Positions 8,790 through 17,256 are shown, counted from the first letter of the stretch. The stretch: 19,693 nt of DNA from CAWUIH01 sp963922495 (GCA_963922495.1 CAWUIH010000029.1:1-19693), one strand, 5' to 3'. Numbers and translations: made by a program. The notes: a model not told the origin generated them from the letters alone.

Positions 8790-9182
8790 ATGTCTGATAA
8801 AAAACCGCAAGGACAGTTGACAATACGAACACTGGCAATGCCCGCAGATACAAACCCCAATGGAGACATTTTTGGTGGGTGGGTGGTTTCACAAATGGAT
8901 TTGTCTGGAGCAAGTATGGCGCAGCTCTATGTACCACGACGGGTAACAACGGTAGCAATTAATTCCATGACATTTATTTCCCCAGTTCATGTGGGTGATT
9001 TTGTGTGTTGCTATGCGGATTTAATGAAAATTGGTAACACTTCAATAACTGTCAAAGTTCAGACCTGGGCCATAGGAGCGCATGATGAAAGTTATCGTCA
9101 AGTTACAGAGGGAGTTTTTGTTTACGTATCAATTGATGATCAAGGTAAGCCAATTCCTGCTTACAAAAAGCGTAGTCGTTAA
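8790..9182 (+). CDS. yciA: Acyl-CoA thioesterase YciA
   Basis: This is a cytoplasmic hotdog-fold thioesterase that hydrolyses a broad range of acyl-CoAs to free acid and CoA. The 130-residue product aligns by eye along most of its length with E. coli YciA, including RTLAMPADTNPNGDIFGGW (from about residue 13), in which Asp26 corresponds to the conserved catalytic aspartate. Later segments MTFISPVHVGDFVCCYA and FVYVSIDDQGKP also match. An upstream in-frame ATG at 8769 overlaps the ligA stop as ATGA, but the ATG at 8790 gives the family N-terminus and has purine-rich GGGAG/AGGGGAG just before it (8776-8787). The gene lies 17 bases after ligA and may be the last cistron of the smc operon. Confidence 0.93.
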   Translation: MSDKKPQGQLTIRTLAMPADTNPNGDIFGGWVVSQMDLSGASMAQLYVPRRVTTVAINSMTFISPVHVGDFVCCYADLMKIGNTSITVKVQTWAIGAHDESYRQVTEGVFVYVSIDDQGKPIPAYKKRSR

Positions 9183-9306
9183 CAATCACTGATGTGAGTT
9201 CTAAGATTTTTACAAAGAAAACATAAAGAGAAAAATAACGTTGATGTTTTGCCAATTTAGGATACTGAATCTTGTAAAGCAATACTTGCAATCGCAACAT
9301 ATAACG

Positions 9307-11034
9307 TCAACAGTCTATTTTTTTATCTAAGTAATAATTATTAAGTGATGTAAGTCGTTTGTAATTTTTTTGTATAGATTTAATATTAAAGCTTTTTTGC
9401 AAAAGTATATAATCGCAAAAATTTGCAATCTTATGGTCTTCTAACCTTATCACACGATAGTTAGGTAGTAGTGCGTAGGTCAACTTTAATGATAAATATC
9501 TCTGTTTATCATTTATGATACACAGTGTTCCTTGCTTTTTAGGTAAATTTTTCTCAACGGTATTTAATAAATATAAAATGTGTGGTTTTTCATTTTCATT
9601 AACACGCTGAATGCGAAAAATAAATAATATCAGAACAATCAAGCTAGACAAAATAGTAATATTTTTAAAGTTCCAAATTTTTGGTTGTTGTAAATATTTT
9701 TTTGTAAATATAAATAAGGTAAATATTGCTAATGCAGAAAATACAATATTTTCATAACGCATCATCGCTAGTGTGTGGTGAAATCGGGTGGCGATTCTAA
9801 ATACAATCGCTTGTAGTAAAAACAGCATCACATTGTAGATTAAAAAAACCACTGTTTCCCATATCAAAAACCATTGATATTGTTTCTTTTCGTTTGCGCT
9901 TGATTTTCTAAAAATAAAAAACCAAAACACTATAGTGATTAAATACCAAACAATGAACGGCGTGTTAAGGCGGTCGCCAGGACCCAACGTGATGCTTTTA
10001 AGGTAAATCCAAAATGCTTGAAGTGTCTGCGTGTTATTCCAAAATAATAATGTTTTTATAGCATTATGTACATTGATTGCGTGGGTGAAAAGTTTGAAGC
10101 CTTGTTGTTGGTAATAGTGTATCCATGAAGCTCGGACTAGCAATAACGCAACCAGTGCTATAGCAGGATAAATAAGGTTTTGCAATTTATATTTATGTTG
10201 TTTTCGTTGCATAGTGATGTGCACTGCGAAATAGAGAATTAGTACCATGCTAATAAAGATACCAATTTGTTTGATGAGAAATAGAAATATCAATGCTGGA
10301 ACTATTGCCCACCATTTGTATTGTGTCGTGTCATGTTGATGATAAATCCACAATATAGCAAATAGGTAGGTGCCGAGAATAAAGTCAACTTGTAAACTTG
10401 CGAATACAGCTCCATAAAAAATAGTGATCATGATGACAAGAATAACCAAATTCCCAAGCGCCAATTTTTTTGACTTTTCTGCGGCGACCACGAGGAGTGC
10501 GCTGAGAGTAATTACATTTTGTGCATAATAGACGTTGGGTATACAAAAATATGACAGCGGCATTAAAAAGTAGTAATGAAATGCAGACATTCCTGGCGTA
10601 TAAGTCAGGTGTTCTGGCGATAACGTGCTACCTTTCATCACAAAATGATGTGTTAAAAATAGTGTTTTTGCTGCAGAGCCCCAAAAAGCATAGTCATCAA
10701 ATTTTGAAAACTCGATATGTCTAGTGTAAAACCACGAGGCAATTAGTAATGCGAAAAAAATATAATATATCAGTTGTTGATGCCAATAAAACCATTGGCG
10801 ATAGTTTTGCGTACAATATGTAATCGCACTGACAATTCCACCTAAGATGAGCGCTAGTGTAAAATAAGGCTGCAATCTACACAGTGTAGCGAAATATTCT
10901 AAGATTCCTAATATAGAAGCGAAAGAAAAAGGAAGCAGCGCGTCAGAAAGTTTTGTGATACGCTTAAGGAAAGGTAGCCACCCTAAAAAACTCACGGTAG
11001 TGATAAAAATTGACAAAATTGAGCTTGAAAGCAT
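9307..11034 (-). CDS. Multi-pass membrane protein, candidate GT-C-type glycosyltransferase (GtrC-like role)
   Basis: The 575-residue product has roughly ten or more hydrophobic segments from the N-terminus to about residue 475, then a soluble C-terminal region of about 100 residues. After the third or fourth membrane segment there is an acidic motif, FSKFDDYAFWGSAAK (Asp113-Asp114). It sits where polyprenyl-phosphate-sugar-dependent GT-C enzymes carry their catalytic acidic residues, in the first large periplasmic loop. I do not recognise a specific named family. The start overlaps the stop of the upstream GT2-GtrA fusion by one base (TAATG), so the two are translationally coupled. This pairing suggests that it transfers a sugar from an undecaprenyl-phosphate donor to an envelope glycan, lipid or protein (inference). 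An O-antigen ligase/polymerase or a purely structural membrane protein cannot be excluded. The coding strand looks more AT-rich than its neighbours, which would fit acquisition by transfer. Confidence 0.6.
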   Translation of the reverse strand: MLSSSILSIFITTVSFLGWLPFLKRITKLSDALLPFSFASILGILEYFATLCRLQPYFTLALILGGIVSAITYCTQNYRQWFYWHQQLIYYIFFALLIASWFYTRHIEFSKFDDYAFWGSAAKTLFLTHHFVMKGSTLSPEHLTYTPGMSAFHYYFLMPLSYFCIPNVYYAQNVITLSALLVVAAEKSKKLALGNLVILVIMITIFYGAVFASLQVDFILGTYLFAILWIYHQHDTTQYKWWAIVPALIFLFLIKQIGIFISMVLILYFAVHITMQRKQHKYKLQNLIYPAIALVALLLVRASWIHYYQQQGFKLFTHAINVHNAIKTLLFWNNTQTLQAFWIYLKSITLGPGDRLNTPFIVWYLITIVFWFFIFRKSSANEKKQYQWFLIWETVVFLIYNVMLFLLQAIVFRIATRFHHTLAMMRYENIVFSALAIFTLFIFTKKYLQQPKIWNFKNITILSSLIVLILFIFRIQRVNENEKPHILYLLNTVEKNLPKKQGTLCIINDKQRYLSLKLTYALLPNYRVIRLEDHKIANFCDYILLQKSFNIKSIQKNYKRLTSLNNYYLDKKIDC

Positions 11035-12086
11035 TATTTTTTAGTGCCAGGCAAGTACTTTTTAAAAATAAATATTTTTTGAACAATGAAATTTCCAATA
11101 TACAATACAACACCGGCGATAATTTTTCCAGCATATGCATTAATACCTATGCACAAAAATCCTTTAATCAATAAAATTTCTAACGTTGCAATCAAAATTG
11201 CGAGCAACATATATTTACAAGCTGCAGGGATGATTTTCACTTGACTATGAAACGAAAAGTTACGATTCATTGTAAAATTAAACGTACCCGAGATAACTCG
11301 TGCACAAATAATTGCAGGCAACAATAGTCGACCAAAATGAAGAAATAACGAAAACATGCCAATGTCTATAATTGCTGATAGTATGGAAATTCCTGAAAAT
11401 CTGATGAACACAAAATACACCTTGATGGAGTCCCAAATAGGATTAAAGTGTGAAGAACTGTTGTTGTCAATGTAGATAGTGGCAATCTTGATTTCTCTAA
11501 CCTTAATGCAGTGTGATGTTGCCAACAGTAGCATATCTAGCTCAAATTCGTAGCCATTACTAGGTATTTTCATGCACTGGCTCACTAAATTGATTGGAAT
11601 GCCGCGTAATCCAGTTTGTGTATCTGATACGTATTGGCGACTAGTGAGACGGAATATAAGCTTGGTAAGTGTGTTGCCGAACCAGCTTCTAAAAGGAGTT
11701 TTTTTGCGATCTAAACTCCGCACCCCCAGTATAAGACTATTATTGTTATTATGTAACGCTTCAACAGTGCGTTCGATATCATTGATGCTGTGCTGACCAT
11801 CAGCATCAGCGGTCACTAATCCAATGCAATCTTCATGACTATGGTGCAGTACATCCAGAAAAGCAGTTTTCAAAGCAGCGCCTTTACCGTAGTTACTGGC
11901 GTGGTGCAATACTTTCACATGCTTTATTTTTGCAAGTTGGTCAAATATTGTCTTGTAATCCCGATCAGATCCATCGTTAACGACGATAACCTTAATTTCT
12001 TTCAAACGCTGCCTTATCGCAGCAACAAGCGTTATCAACTCCAAGCTGGGTTGGTAGGCTGGAATTACCACTTTAATCCTGCTCAT
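11034..12086 (-). CDS. Family-2 glycosyltransferase fused to GtrA-like membrane domain
   Basis: The 350-residue product has two parts. Residues 1-215 form a dolichyl-phosphate-mannose-synthase-like GT-A domain, with VVIPAYQPS at the N-terminus, VVNDGSD (35-41), the metal-binding DADGQH (94-99) and DTQTGLRG (155-162). Such enzymes load a nucleotide sugar onto polyprenyl phosphate at the cytoplasmic membrane face. Residues about 228-345 contain four membrane helices with GtrA-family features, FNFTMNRNFSFHS (269-281) and NFIVQKIFIFKK (332-343). GtrA proteins are believed to flip the lipid-linked sugar. The fusion thus joins the GtrB and GtrA roles in one chain. The nucleotide sugar cannot be told from sequence. 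The ATG at 12086 gives the standard N-terminus but has no obvious Shine-Dalgarno. The sigma70 promoter ends about 35 bases upstream. Confidence 0.85.
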   Translation of the reverse strand: MSRIKVVIPAYQPSLELITLVAAIRQRLKEIKVIVVNDGSDRDYKTIFDQLAKIKHVKVLHHASNYGKGAALKTAFLDVLHHSHEDCIGLVTADADGQHSINDIERTVEALHNNNNSLILGVRSLDRKKTPFRSWFGNTLTKLIFRLTSRQYVSDTQTGLRGIPINLVSQCMKIPSNGYEFELDMLLLATSHCIKVREIKIATIYIDNNSSSHFNPIWDSIKVYFVFIRFSGISILSAIIDIGMFSLFLHFGRLLLPAIICARVISGTFNFTMNRNFSFHSQVKIIPAACKYMLLAILIATLEILLIKGFLCIGINAYAGKIIAGVVLYIGNFIVQKIFIFKKYLPGTKK

Positions 12087-12120
12087 AAGATATACAGACT
12101 ATTTAACAATAATATTATCT

Positions 12121-12149
12121 ATAGTAGATCGTGGTCAGTTATGAGTCAA
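12121..12149 (-). promoter_or_regulatory. Sigma70-like promoter of the glycosylation operon
   Basis: On the minus strand, TTGACT (plus-strand 12144-12149) and TACTAT (plus-strand 12121-12126) are separated by exactly 17 bases. The predicted transcription start near 12114 would leave a leader of about 28 bases before the ATG at 12086. Good match and spacing, but there is no experimental support. Confidence 0.55.
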
Positions 12150-12248
12150 TCTTTTATGAATAAAGTTTATTCAAATCAATAAGTTTGAGGATTTTGATTG
12201 TCATTGAGACTAGAGTTTTCGAAGAGTTTACTATTTTTCTTCCTATGC

Positions 12249-12277
12249 TGGTGAACTTCACAGTGGTGGTGTATAAT
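12249..12277 (+). promoter_or_regulatory. Promoter of the tRNA-Arg gene
   Basis: A perfect -10 TATAAT lies at 12272-12277, 12 bases before the tRNA. The -35 region at 17-base spacing (TGGTGA, 12249-12254) is a poor match, so the assignment rests on the -10 box and its position. Confidence 0.5.
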
Positions 12278-12289
12278 TCGTGTCCTTGT

Positions 12290-12366
12290 GGGCCCGTAGC
12301 TCAGTTGGATAGAGTACCTGGCTACGAACCAGGCGGTCGGGGGTTCGAATCCCTCCGGGCCCGCCA
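12290..12366 (+). tRNA. tRNA-Arg (anticodon ACG)
   Basis: The 77-base cloverleaf folds completely by hand. The acceptor arms GGGCCCG and CGGGCCC pair fully. The D stem is GCTC/GAGT with one G-U pair. The anticodon stem CCTGG/CCAGG closes the loop CTACGAA, giving anticodon ACG (read as ICG after deamination, decoding CGU/CGC/CGA). A five-base variable loop precedes the T stem and the TTCGAAT loop. The discriminator is G, and the 3' CCA is encoded (12364-12366). It is a single tRNA, with no second tRNA next to it. Confidence 0.97.
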
Positions 12367-12387
12367 AAAAAATCAGTACATTTATAA

Positions 12388-12413
12388 GTAATAAACGTTG
12401 CAATATTTATTAC
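12388..12413. repeat. AT-rich 8-bp inverted repeat downstream of tRNA-Arg
   Basis: GTAATAAA (12388-12395) and TTTATTAC (12406-12413) are perfect inverted repeats with a 10-base loop. The stem has only one G-C pair at its end and no T run follows on either strand, so it is a weak candidate terminator for the tRNA or for the converging nadD operon. Confidence 0.35.
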
Positions 12414-12516
12414 CTGCTTTGCAAAAGGAAGGCACATACAGCAACGATGCAAGATGATAAAACTCAAACATGGACTGGATAACTGCTGAAACTAGTCGCT
12501 AATCTTTACTAATCCG

Positions 12517-13167
12517 TTAGATATAAAGATTGAACTTTTTAATGTATGATATGACTTTGGGATTCAGTAGGCCGGATATATTTTTGAACTGCCCTAATGA
12601 GAGTTGATGACGAATGTCAGTTGCAGTCATTTTAGAAGGGGTTGGGCGTTGAAATAAAACCTTGCCAGTTTGAAAGCGATTCAAATCCTGCGGATCTCTC
12701 GTTTGTGTTTTTTCAAGAAATTCATGTGCCCATTTTGTATCTGGTAAACTAAACTGAGGTCGTTCCACAATAATCAAATGACAATAGTCCAATAATTGAT
12801 GCCATTGGTGCCATTGATTCAGTGATGCAAATGCATCGGTTGCTAGTATTAAGCATAATGCCTTATTTGGATATTGTTTCTTCAATTCTTTTAAAGTTTC
12901 GAGGGTATATGAGGGTTGTTGCTTCCGAACTTCAATGTCGTTTGCAACAAGCTTGGGGTATGCTTCAATTGCAATCTTAATCATTTCGTAGCGTTGTTTG
13001 GCGTTGGCAATGGGCATGTTTTTATGTGGAGGAATCCCGCAGGGCATCAAATGAATTGCTTTAAAAGGCAACAATTCTAATAATCCTGTCACCACGGCAA
13101 GATGTCCATTGTGCATCGGATCAAAGGTACCACCAAACAAACCGAGCAATGAAAATCGATTTTTCAT
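12517..13167 (-). CDS. nadD: Nicotinate-nucleotide adenylyltransferase NadD
   Basis: NadD transfers AMP from ATP to nicotinate mononucleotide, making deamido-NAD in NAD biosynthesis. The 216-residue product begins MKNRFSLLGLFGGTFDPMHNGHL and holds the nucleotidyltransferase motif GGTFDPxHxGH. Further hallmarks are PCGIPPHK, and SKMTATDIR near the C-terminus in place of the usual SxTxIR ATP-binding motif. The frame stays open upstream to 13251, but that extension lies inside holA and has no family match. The ATG at 13167 overlaps the holA stop as ATGA and is preceded by GGGGAAA on the minus strand, so it is preferred. It is the last gene of the leuS-lptE-holA-nadD operon; rsfS and rlmH, which often follow nadD, are absent here. 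Confidence 0.94.
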   Translation of the reverse strand: MKNRFSLLGLFGGTFDPMHNGHLAVVTGLLELLPFKAIHLMPCGIPPHKNMPIANAKQRYEMIKIAIEAYPKLVANDIEVRKQQPSYTLETLKELKKQYPNKALCLILATDAFASLNQWHQWHQLLDYCHLIIVERPQFSLPDTKWAHEFLEKTQTRDPQDLNRFQTGKVLFQRPTPSKMTATDIRHQLSLGQFKNISGLLNPKVISYIKKFNLYI

Positions 13168-14171
13168 AGTGATTTCCCCATCGCAAAGTAGAGGGTTAAT
13201 GTTTGCAATGATTGCCACACGTTTCCTGGTGTGATTCCTTTTACAATACAATCAATTTTTCCAGCATGGCGTATAAGCTGAATAATCTGTGCATGTGTCA
13301 TGCGTTGTAACGCGATTTTTAAGGGTTGTTTGCGTGTTTGCCATTCGTTATTAAGGATTTGGCTGATGGTTTTTCCTTGCTGTAATTCTTTACTCAATTT
13401 AAATAAATGGCGACATTCTTTGGTAATACTCCAAAGTACTAAGGTGGCTTCTGTGCCAGAACGACGTAACTGATTCAAAATCCTTAAAGCTTGAGTCGTT
13501 TGCCCAAGTAATGCTTGTGTTGTTAAATCAAAAATACTGAAACAGGCGCTGTCATGAATTGCTGCATTGATGTCTTGCGCAGTAATCATGGAACCGTTGG
13601 CAATCAGTATGCATTTTTCAATAGCTTGTTGAGTAGCCAACAGATTGCCTTCGGTTAATTGTATTAGCAGTTGCACGGCGTCATGTTGTATTTGTAGCTG
13701 ATAATGCATAACACGATTTTCGATCCACGAGGCCAGTTCTATTTTTGGTATAGGTTTGATATGGATGACTATGCCATGTTGGTCGATCATTTTATACCAA
13801 CGTGTTTTTTGTTGAGCAGTTGATAATTTATCGGTAATAATAATCAGCGTCTTATCGAGTTGTTTTTGAACGAAGAATTGCTGTAATACATCGATAGTTT
13901 GTTGATCAAACTTTCCTTTTGGGTTTCTTAATTCAATGAGTGTTTTTTTTGCAAAAAGATCGAAGTTATATAAGCTTGTTTGTAATGTTTCGACATTAAA
14001 ACCAGTATCAAGAAAATAGCATTCTCTCTCGTCGTAACCCCGCTTTCTAATATGCTGTTGCAGTGCAGTTAAGCATTCTTTTCGCAATAATATTTCACTA
14101 CCTGCAATTAAATAAACTGCGGCAAGTGCTTGCTTAAAGTGATTAGAAAGCTGTTTTAGATGAAGCTGCAT
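13164..14171 (-). CDS. holA: DNA polymerase III delta subunit HolA
   Basis: HolA is the delta subunit of the clamp loader; it opens the beta sliding clamp for loading onto primed DNA. The 335-residue length is close to the family norm (E. coli 343). The N-terminus aligns by eye with E. coli HolA (QLSNHFKQALAAVYLIAGSE), and the central segments YNFDLFAKKTLIELRNPKG and LTEGNLLATQQAIEK are typical of delta. It overlaps the end of lptE by 29 bases and shares ATGA with nadD downstream, so it is embedded in a coupled operon. The gene order leuS-lptE-holA-nadD is widespread in gammaproteobacteria and supports the call. Confidence 0.93.
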   Translation of the reverse strand: MQLHLKQLSNHFKQALAAVYLIAGSEILLRKECLTALQQHIRKRGYDERECYFLDTGFNVETLQTSLYNFDLFAKKTLIELRNPKGKFDQQTIDVLQQFFVQKQLDKTLIIITDKLSTAQQKTRWYKMIDQHGIVIHIKPIPKIELASWIENRVMHYQLQIQHDAVQLLIQLTEGNLLATQQAIEKCILIANGSMITAQDINAAIHDSACFSIFDLTTQALLGQTTQALRILNQLRRSGTEATLVLWSITKECRHLFKLSKELQQGKTISQILNNEWQTRKQPLKIALQRMTHAQIIQLIRHAGKIDCIVKGITPGNVWQSLQTLTLYFAMGKSL

Positions 14172-14727
14172 GGGGCGAATCGCTCTTGGATTTCAGTGTT
14201 TGATTGACAAGGGCTTGTTTGACGCGATTTGAGCTTAATTGATTGTAAATTAAGATAGTGATCTCTTGTGTCAGTTCACGTTTCATCAATTGGTTAGTCT
14301 GTTCAATATACAGTTGGTTGGTATTGATGAGTCGGGAACGACTGATAGTCGCGGTTTGCGGGCCGTATATCACTTGTCCGGCATTAGTTTCCAGTTGATA
14401 ACTAACAGTCAGGGCATAAGTATACTGATTTGCATCTCCGCTATAGAGTAAGCTAGGATGAGAGAATTGCCAATTATTGGACAATATATGCAAAATATAT
14501 GGTGCTTTTTGAGCGGAATGGGTGAATTGCACATCCAAAGATTTTAATTCTCTCATAAGTGCTACTGAAAAATGGCTATCAGGATTAATAGGTTCGAAGT
14601 ACAGTGTGTGTAATTGTGGTGGTAAACTTGCAGCGCTACGAATGTTAATAGCGCAACCATCCAACAAATTGGCACCTAATAAACTGATAACGGTGCACAT
14701 TATTTTCAGCAAGGATTTCCACTTCAT
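14143..14727 (-). CDS. lptE: LPS-assembly lipoprotein LptE
   Basis: LptE is an outer-membrane lipoprotein that plugs the LptD barrel and helps insert lipopolysaccharide into the outer leaflet. The 194-residue product begins with MKWKSLLKIM, a hydrophobic core and a lipobox-like LLDGC (cysteine 25). Asp at position -2 of the cleavage site is unusual. The body contains the LptE-like beta segments LHTLYFEPINPDS, YALTVSYQLETNAGQVIYGP and a C-terminal region rich in Gln/Leu/Arg. Identity rests on signal peptide type, length and position between leuS and holA more than on strong motifs. The frame continues upstream to 14775 inside leuS; the ATG at 14727, seven bases after the leuS stop, is preferred although it has no clear ribosome site. 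Confidence 0.85.
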   Translation of the reverse strand: MKWKSLLKIMCTVISLLGANLLDGCAINIRSAASLPPQLHTLYFEPINPDSHFSVALMRELKSLDVQFTHSAQKAPYILHILSNNWQFSHPSLLYSGDANQYTYALTVSYQLETNAGQVIYGPQTATISRSRLINTNQLYIEQTNQLMKRELTQEITILIYNQLSSNRVKQALVNQTLKSKSDSPHAASSKTAF

Positions 14728-14734
14728 GTTTAGT

Positions 14735-17230
14735 TTACACAACAATGTTAATAAGTCGCTTCGGCACAATAACAACTTTTTTTATTTTTTTGTCAGCGAT
14801 ATGTTTTTGAACTTTTTCCTGATTCAAAGCAGCATTTTCAATGTATTGCTGTGTTGACTCATTGGGCACATTAATTTTTGCACGCAATTTGCCATTAATT
14901 TGTATCATCATTTCAACAAACTCTGTCATTAGCGCGGTTAGATCCGGCTTTGGCCAGCGAACATTGGTAATATTATCCCCAAACTCAAGATCACGCCATA
15001 AGAAAAAACATATATGAGGTGTAATCGGACTCAGTAGCCGTAATAAAATACGCATTGCTTCACGAATCAAATAAGCTTCCTCATCTGTCTCACCACTCAG
15101 TTGAGTTAATTCATTGAATATTTTCATGGTTGCCGAAACTACGGTATTCAACTGTAATTTTTCGATATCTTTATTAGCTTGCGCTAAAAATTGATGTATT
15201 TTTTGTCTAATCGCTTGTAGTGTCGGTTCTTGATAGTTATAGTTTTTAGCTTGTTGTTTGTCCAATGGTGTAATGATTGTTTTGGACCATTGCGCGAAAA
15301 CCCATAGCTTCTTCAAAAATCGAAAGCAGCCTTCAACACCGGATTCAGACCATTCTAAATCTTGTTCAGGCGGGGCAGCAAAAGTAATAAATAAGCGCAC
15401 GGTATCTGCACCGTACTTTTTGATTAAACTCTGTGGCGCCACTACATTGCCTTTTGATTTTGACATTTTAATGCCTTCTTTAAGTACCATACCCTGGGTT
15501 AACAAATTAGTGAAAGGCTCATTAGTATTTAATATGCCAAGATTTCGTAATACCTTATGCATGAAGCGGGCATACAATAAGTGCATAACCGCATGTTCAA
15601 CGCCGCCAACATACTGATCCACTGGTGTCCAATATTTGGCACGATCATCAAGCATAGCACTGTTTTGGTCCGGACAAGTATACCGTGCGTAATACCAAGA
15701 AGATTCAACAAAGGTATCCATAGTATCGGTTTCGCGAGTCGCAGCTTGTCCACATTGAGGGCATTGTGTACGATAAAAAGATTCACATTTTTTGAGCGGT
15801 GAACCACAGCCATCTAAGGTGATGTCGGTTGGTAATTCAACAGGTAGTTGGCTCTCTGGAACAGGTATAGTTCCACAGTTGTTGCAATAAACAATAGGAA
15901 TCGGTGTTCCCCAATAACGTTGTCGTGAGATACCCCAATCACGCAAGCGATAATTTACCTTAATACTACCGCAATTATGATGTTCTAAATATGAAGTGAT
16001 TTTATCAAATGCTTCTTTTGAATTAAGACTATCAAATGATCCAGAATTAAACAGGACACCAGTTGTGGTGTATGCTGCCTGGTCATAGTCCCAGCTCGTG
16101 CCGTCTAATGGTTTAATAACTGGCTGTATGGGTAATTGGTATTTCAATGCGAATTCGTGATCTCGGCTATCATGTGCCGGAACGGACATCACTGCTCCAG
16201 TGCCATATTCCATTAACACAAAATTAGTGATCCAAATCGGGATTTGCTTATGGGTAATGGGATGAATAGCAGTTAAGCCAGTGTCTATACCGTTTTTATC
16301 TTGGGTAGCAACATCGGCTTCTGCTACGCGAGTTTGTTGACAGTTTTTGATAAAATTGGCAATTTCTGAACTTTTTTTAGCGCATTCTCTGGCCAATGGG
16401 TGATTCGGTGCAATACTCAAGTAACTGACCCCCAGAATAGTATCAGGGCGTGTGGTGAACACCACAATTTCTTCTGAGGATTTATCTAATAGAAACCGGA
16501 CTGTCACACCTTTAGAACGACCAATCCAGTTACGCTGCATTGTGATGACTTGTTTCGGCCAACCTTTTAACGTGTCCAGATCATTGAGTAGCTCCTCAGC
16601 AAAATCTGTAATTTTAAGAAACCATTGCGATATTTCACGTCGTTCGACAATAGCATTAGAGCGCCAGCCGCGACCGTTTACAACTTGCTCATTCGCTAAA
16701 ACGGTTTTATCAACTGGATCCCAATTCACTACGGCATTTTTTTTGTATGCTAAGCCATTTTTGTATAGTTGCAAGAATAACCATTGCTCCCATTGATAAT
16801 ATTTTGGGTGACAAGTCATAATTTCACGTGACCAATCGTAGGCAAATCCCATGCGTTGAAACTGCTTACGCATTCTTTTGATATTTTTTTGTGTCCAATC
16901 AGCTGGGGATAAACCACGTTTAATAGCAGCATTTTCTGCAGGTAGCCCAAAAGCATCCCAGCCCATTGGCTGCAGCACGTTGCGCTTCTGCGACATTTGA
17001 TAGCGGGCGATAACATCACCAATGGTATAATTGCGCACATGCCCCATGTGAAGGTCACCGCTGGGATATGGCAGCATTGAGAGACAGAAGAACTTCTCTT
17101 TACTCAGATCTTCTTTGGCTTCGAAAAAATTGTTTTCAGACCAAATTTTCTGAGTTACTTCTTCAATGCTCTTTGGATTATAAGTTTCTGTTATTGTCAT
17201 AGCTGGGTAAGCATACCTCTTAGGCGACAT
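14735..17230 (-). CDS. leuS: Leucine--tRNA ligase LeuS
   Basis: LeuS charges tRNA-Leu with leucine in the cytoplasm and proofreads mischarged products. Recognised in order are the HIGH-type motif PYPSGDLHMGH, a CP1 editing domain with TTRPDTILGVSYLSI and the conserved VPAHDSRDHEF aspartate, a zinc-ribbon-like segment with CNNCG and CPQCG, the KMSKS loop (EGIKMSKSKGNVV), an anticodon-binding helical domain and the usual C-terminal VVIVPKRLINIVV. Start choice is uncertain. The frame is open to 17260. The ATG at 17230 has GAGG nine bases upstream (831 aa); the ATG at 17200 (MTITETYNPKSIEE, 821 aa) best fits the family N-terminus but lacks a ribosome site. The predicted promoter -10 covers 17260, which argues against the longest form. 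It is the first gene of leuS-lptE-holA-nadD. Confidence 0.95.
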   Translation of the reverse strand: MSPKRYAYPAMTITETYNPKSIEEVTQKIWSENNFFEAKEDLSKEKFFCLSMLPYPSGDLHMGHVRNYTIGDVIARYQMSQKRNVLQPMGWDAFGLPAENAAIKRGLSPADWTQKNIKRMRKQFQRMGFAYDWSREIMTCHPKYYQWEQWLFLQLYKNGLAYKKNAVVNWDPVDKTVLANEQVVNGRGWRSNAIVERREISQWFLKITDFAEELLNDLDTLKGWPKQVITMQRNWIGRSKGVTVRFLLDKSSEEIVVFTTRPDTILGVSYLSIAPNHPLARECAKKSSEIANFIKNCQQTRVAEADVATQDKNGIDTGLTAIHPITHKQIPIWITNFVLMEYGTGAVMSVPAHDSRDHEFALKYQLPIQPVIKPLDGTSWDYDQAAYTTTGVLFNSGSFDSLNSKEAFDKITSYLEHHNCGSIKVNYRLRDWGISRQRYWGTPIPIVYCNNCGTIPVPESQLPVELPTDITLDGCGSPLKKCESFYRTQCPQCGQAATRETDTMDTFVESSWYYARYTCPDQNSAMLDDRAKYWTPVDQYVGGVEHAVMHLLYARFMHKVLRNLGILNTNEPFTNLLTQGMVLKEGIKMSKSKGNVVAPQSLIKKYGADTVRLFITFAAPPEQDLEWSESGVEGCFRFLKKLWVFAQWSKTIITPLDKQQAKNYNYQEPTLQAIRQKIHQFLAQANKDIEKLQLNTVVSATMKIFNELTQLSGETDEEAYLIREAMRILLRLLSPITPHICFFLWRDLEFGDNITNVRWPKPDLTALMTEFVEMMIQINGKLRAKINVPNESTQQYIENAALNQEKVQKHIADKKIKKVVIVPKRLINIVV

Positions 17231-17256
17231 GAGTTCCAGCCTCGAAGACAAAACAA

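Noticed and set aside
8769..9182. yciA starting at the ATG overlapping the ligA stop
   Set aside because: It adds seven residues absent from the family. The ATG at 8790 has a purine-rich ribosome site and gives the usual N-terminus.
9240..9311. Long-range inverted repeat GTTGATGTT / AACGTCAAC as a terminator between yciA and the glycosylation operon
   Set aside because: The stem has one wobble pair, the loop is 54 bases and no proper T tract follows on the plus strand, so it is not a credible intrinsic terminator.
12087..12366. Genomic island integrated at tRNA-Arg and carrying the glycosylation operon
   Set aside because: The tRNA 3' end faces nadD, away from the operon. I saw no direct repeat of the tRNA 3' end and no integrase gene in the window.
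12176..12467. Short ORFs across the tRNA-Arg gene on both strands
   Set aside because: They read through the tRNA. Peptides such as GPEGFEPPTAWF and GGPGGIRTPDRLV are well-known artefacts of translated tRNA sequence.
13168..13251. N-terminal extension of NadD by 28 residues
   Set aside because: The extension lies inside holA and resembles no NadD sequence. The ATG at 13167 has GGGGAAA upstream and an ATGA overlap.
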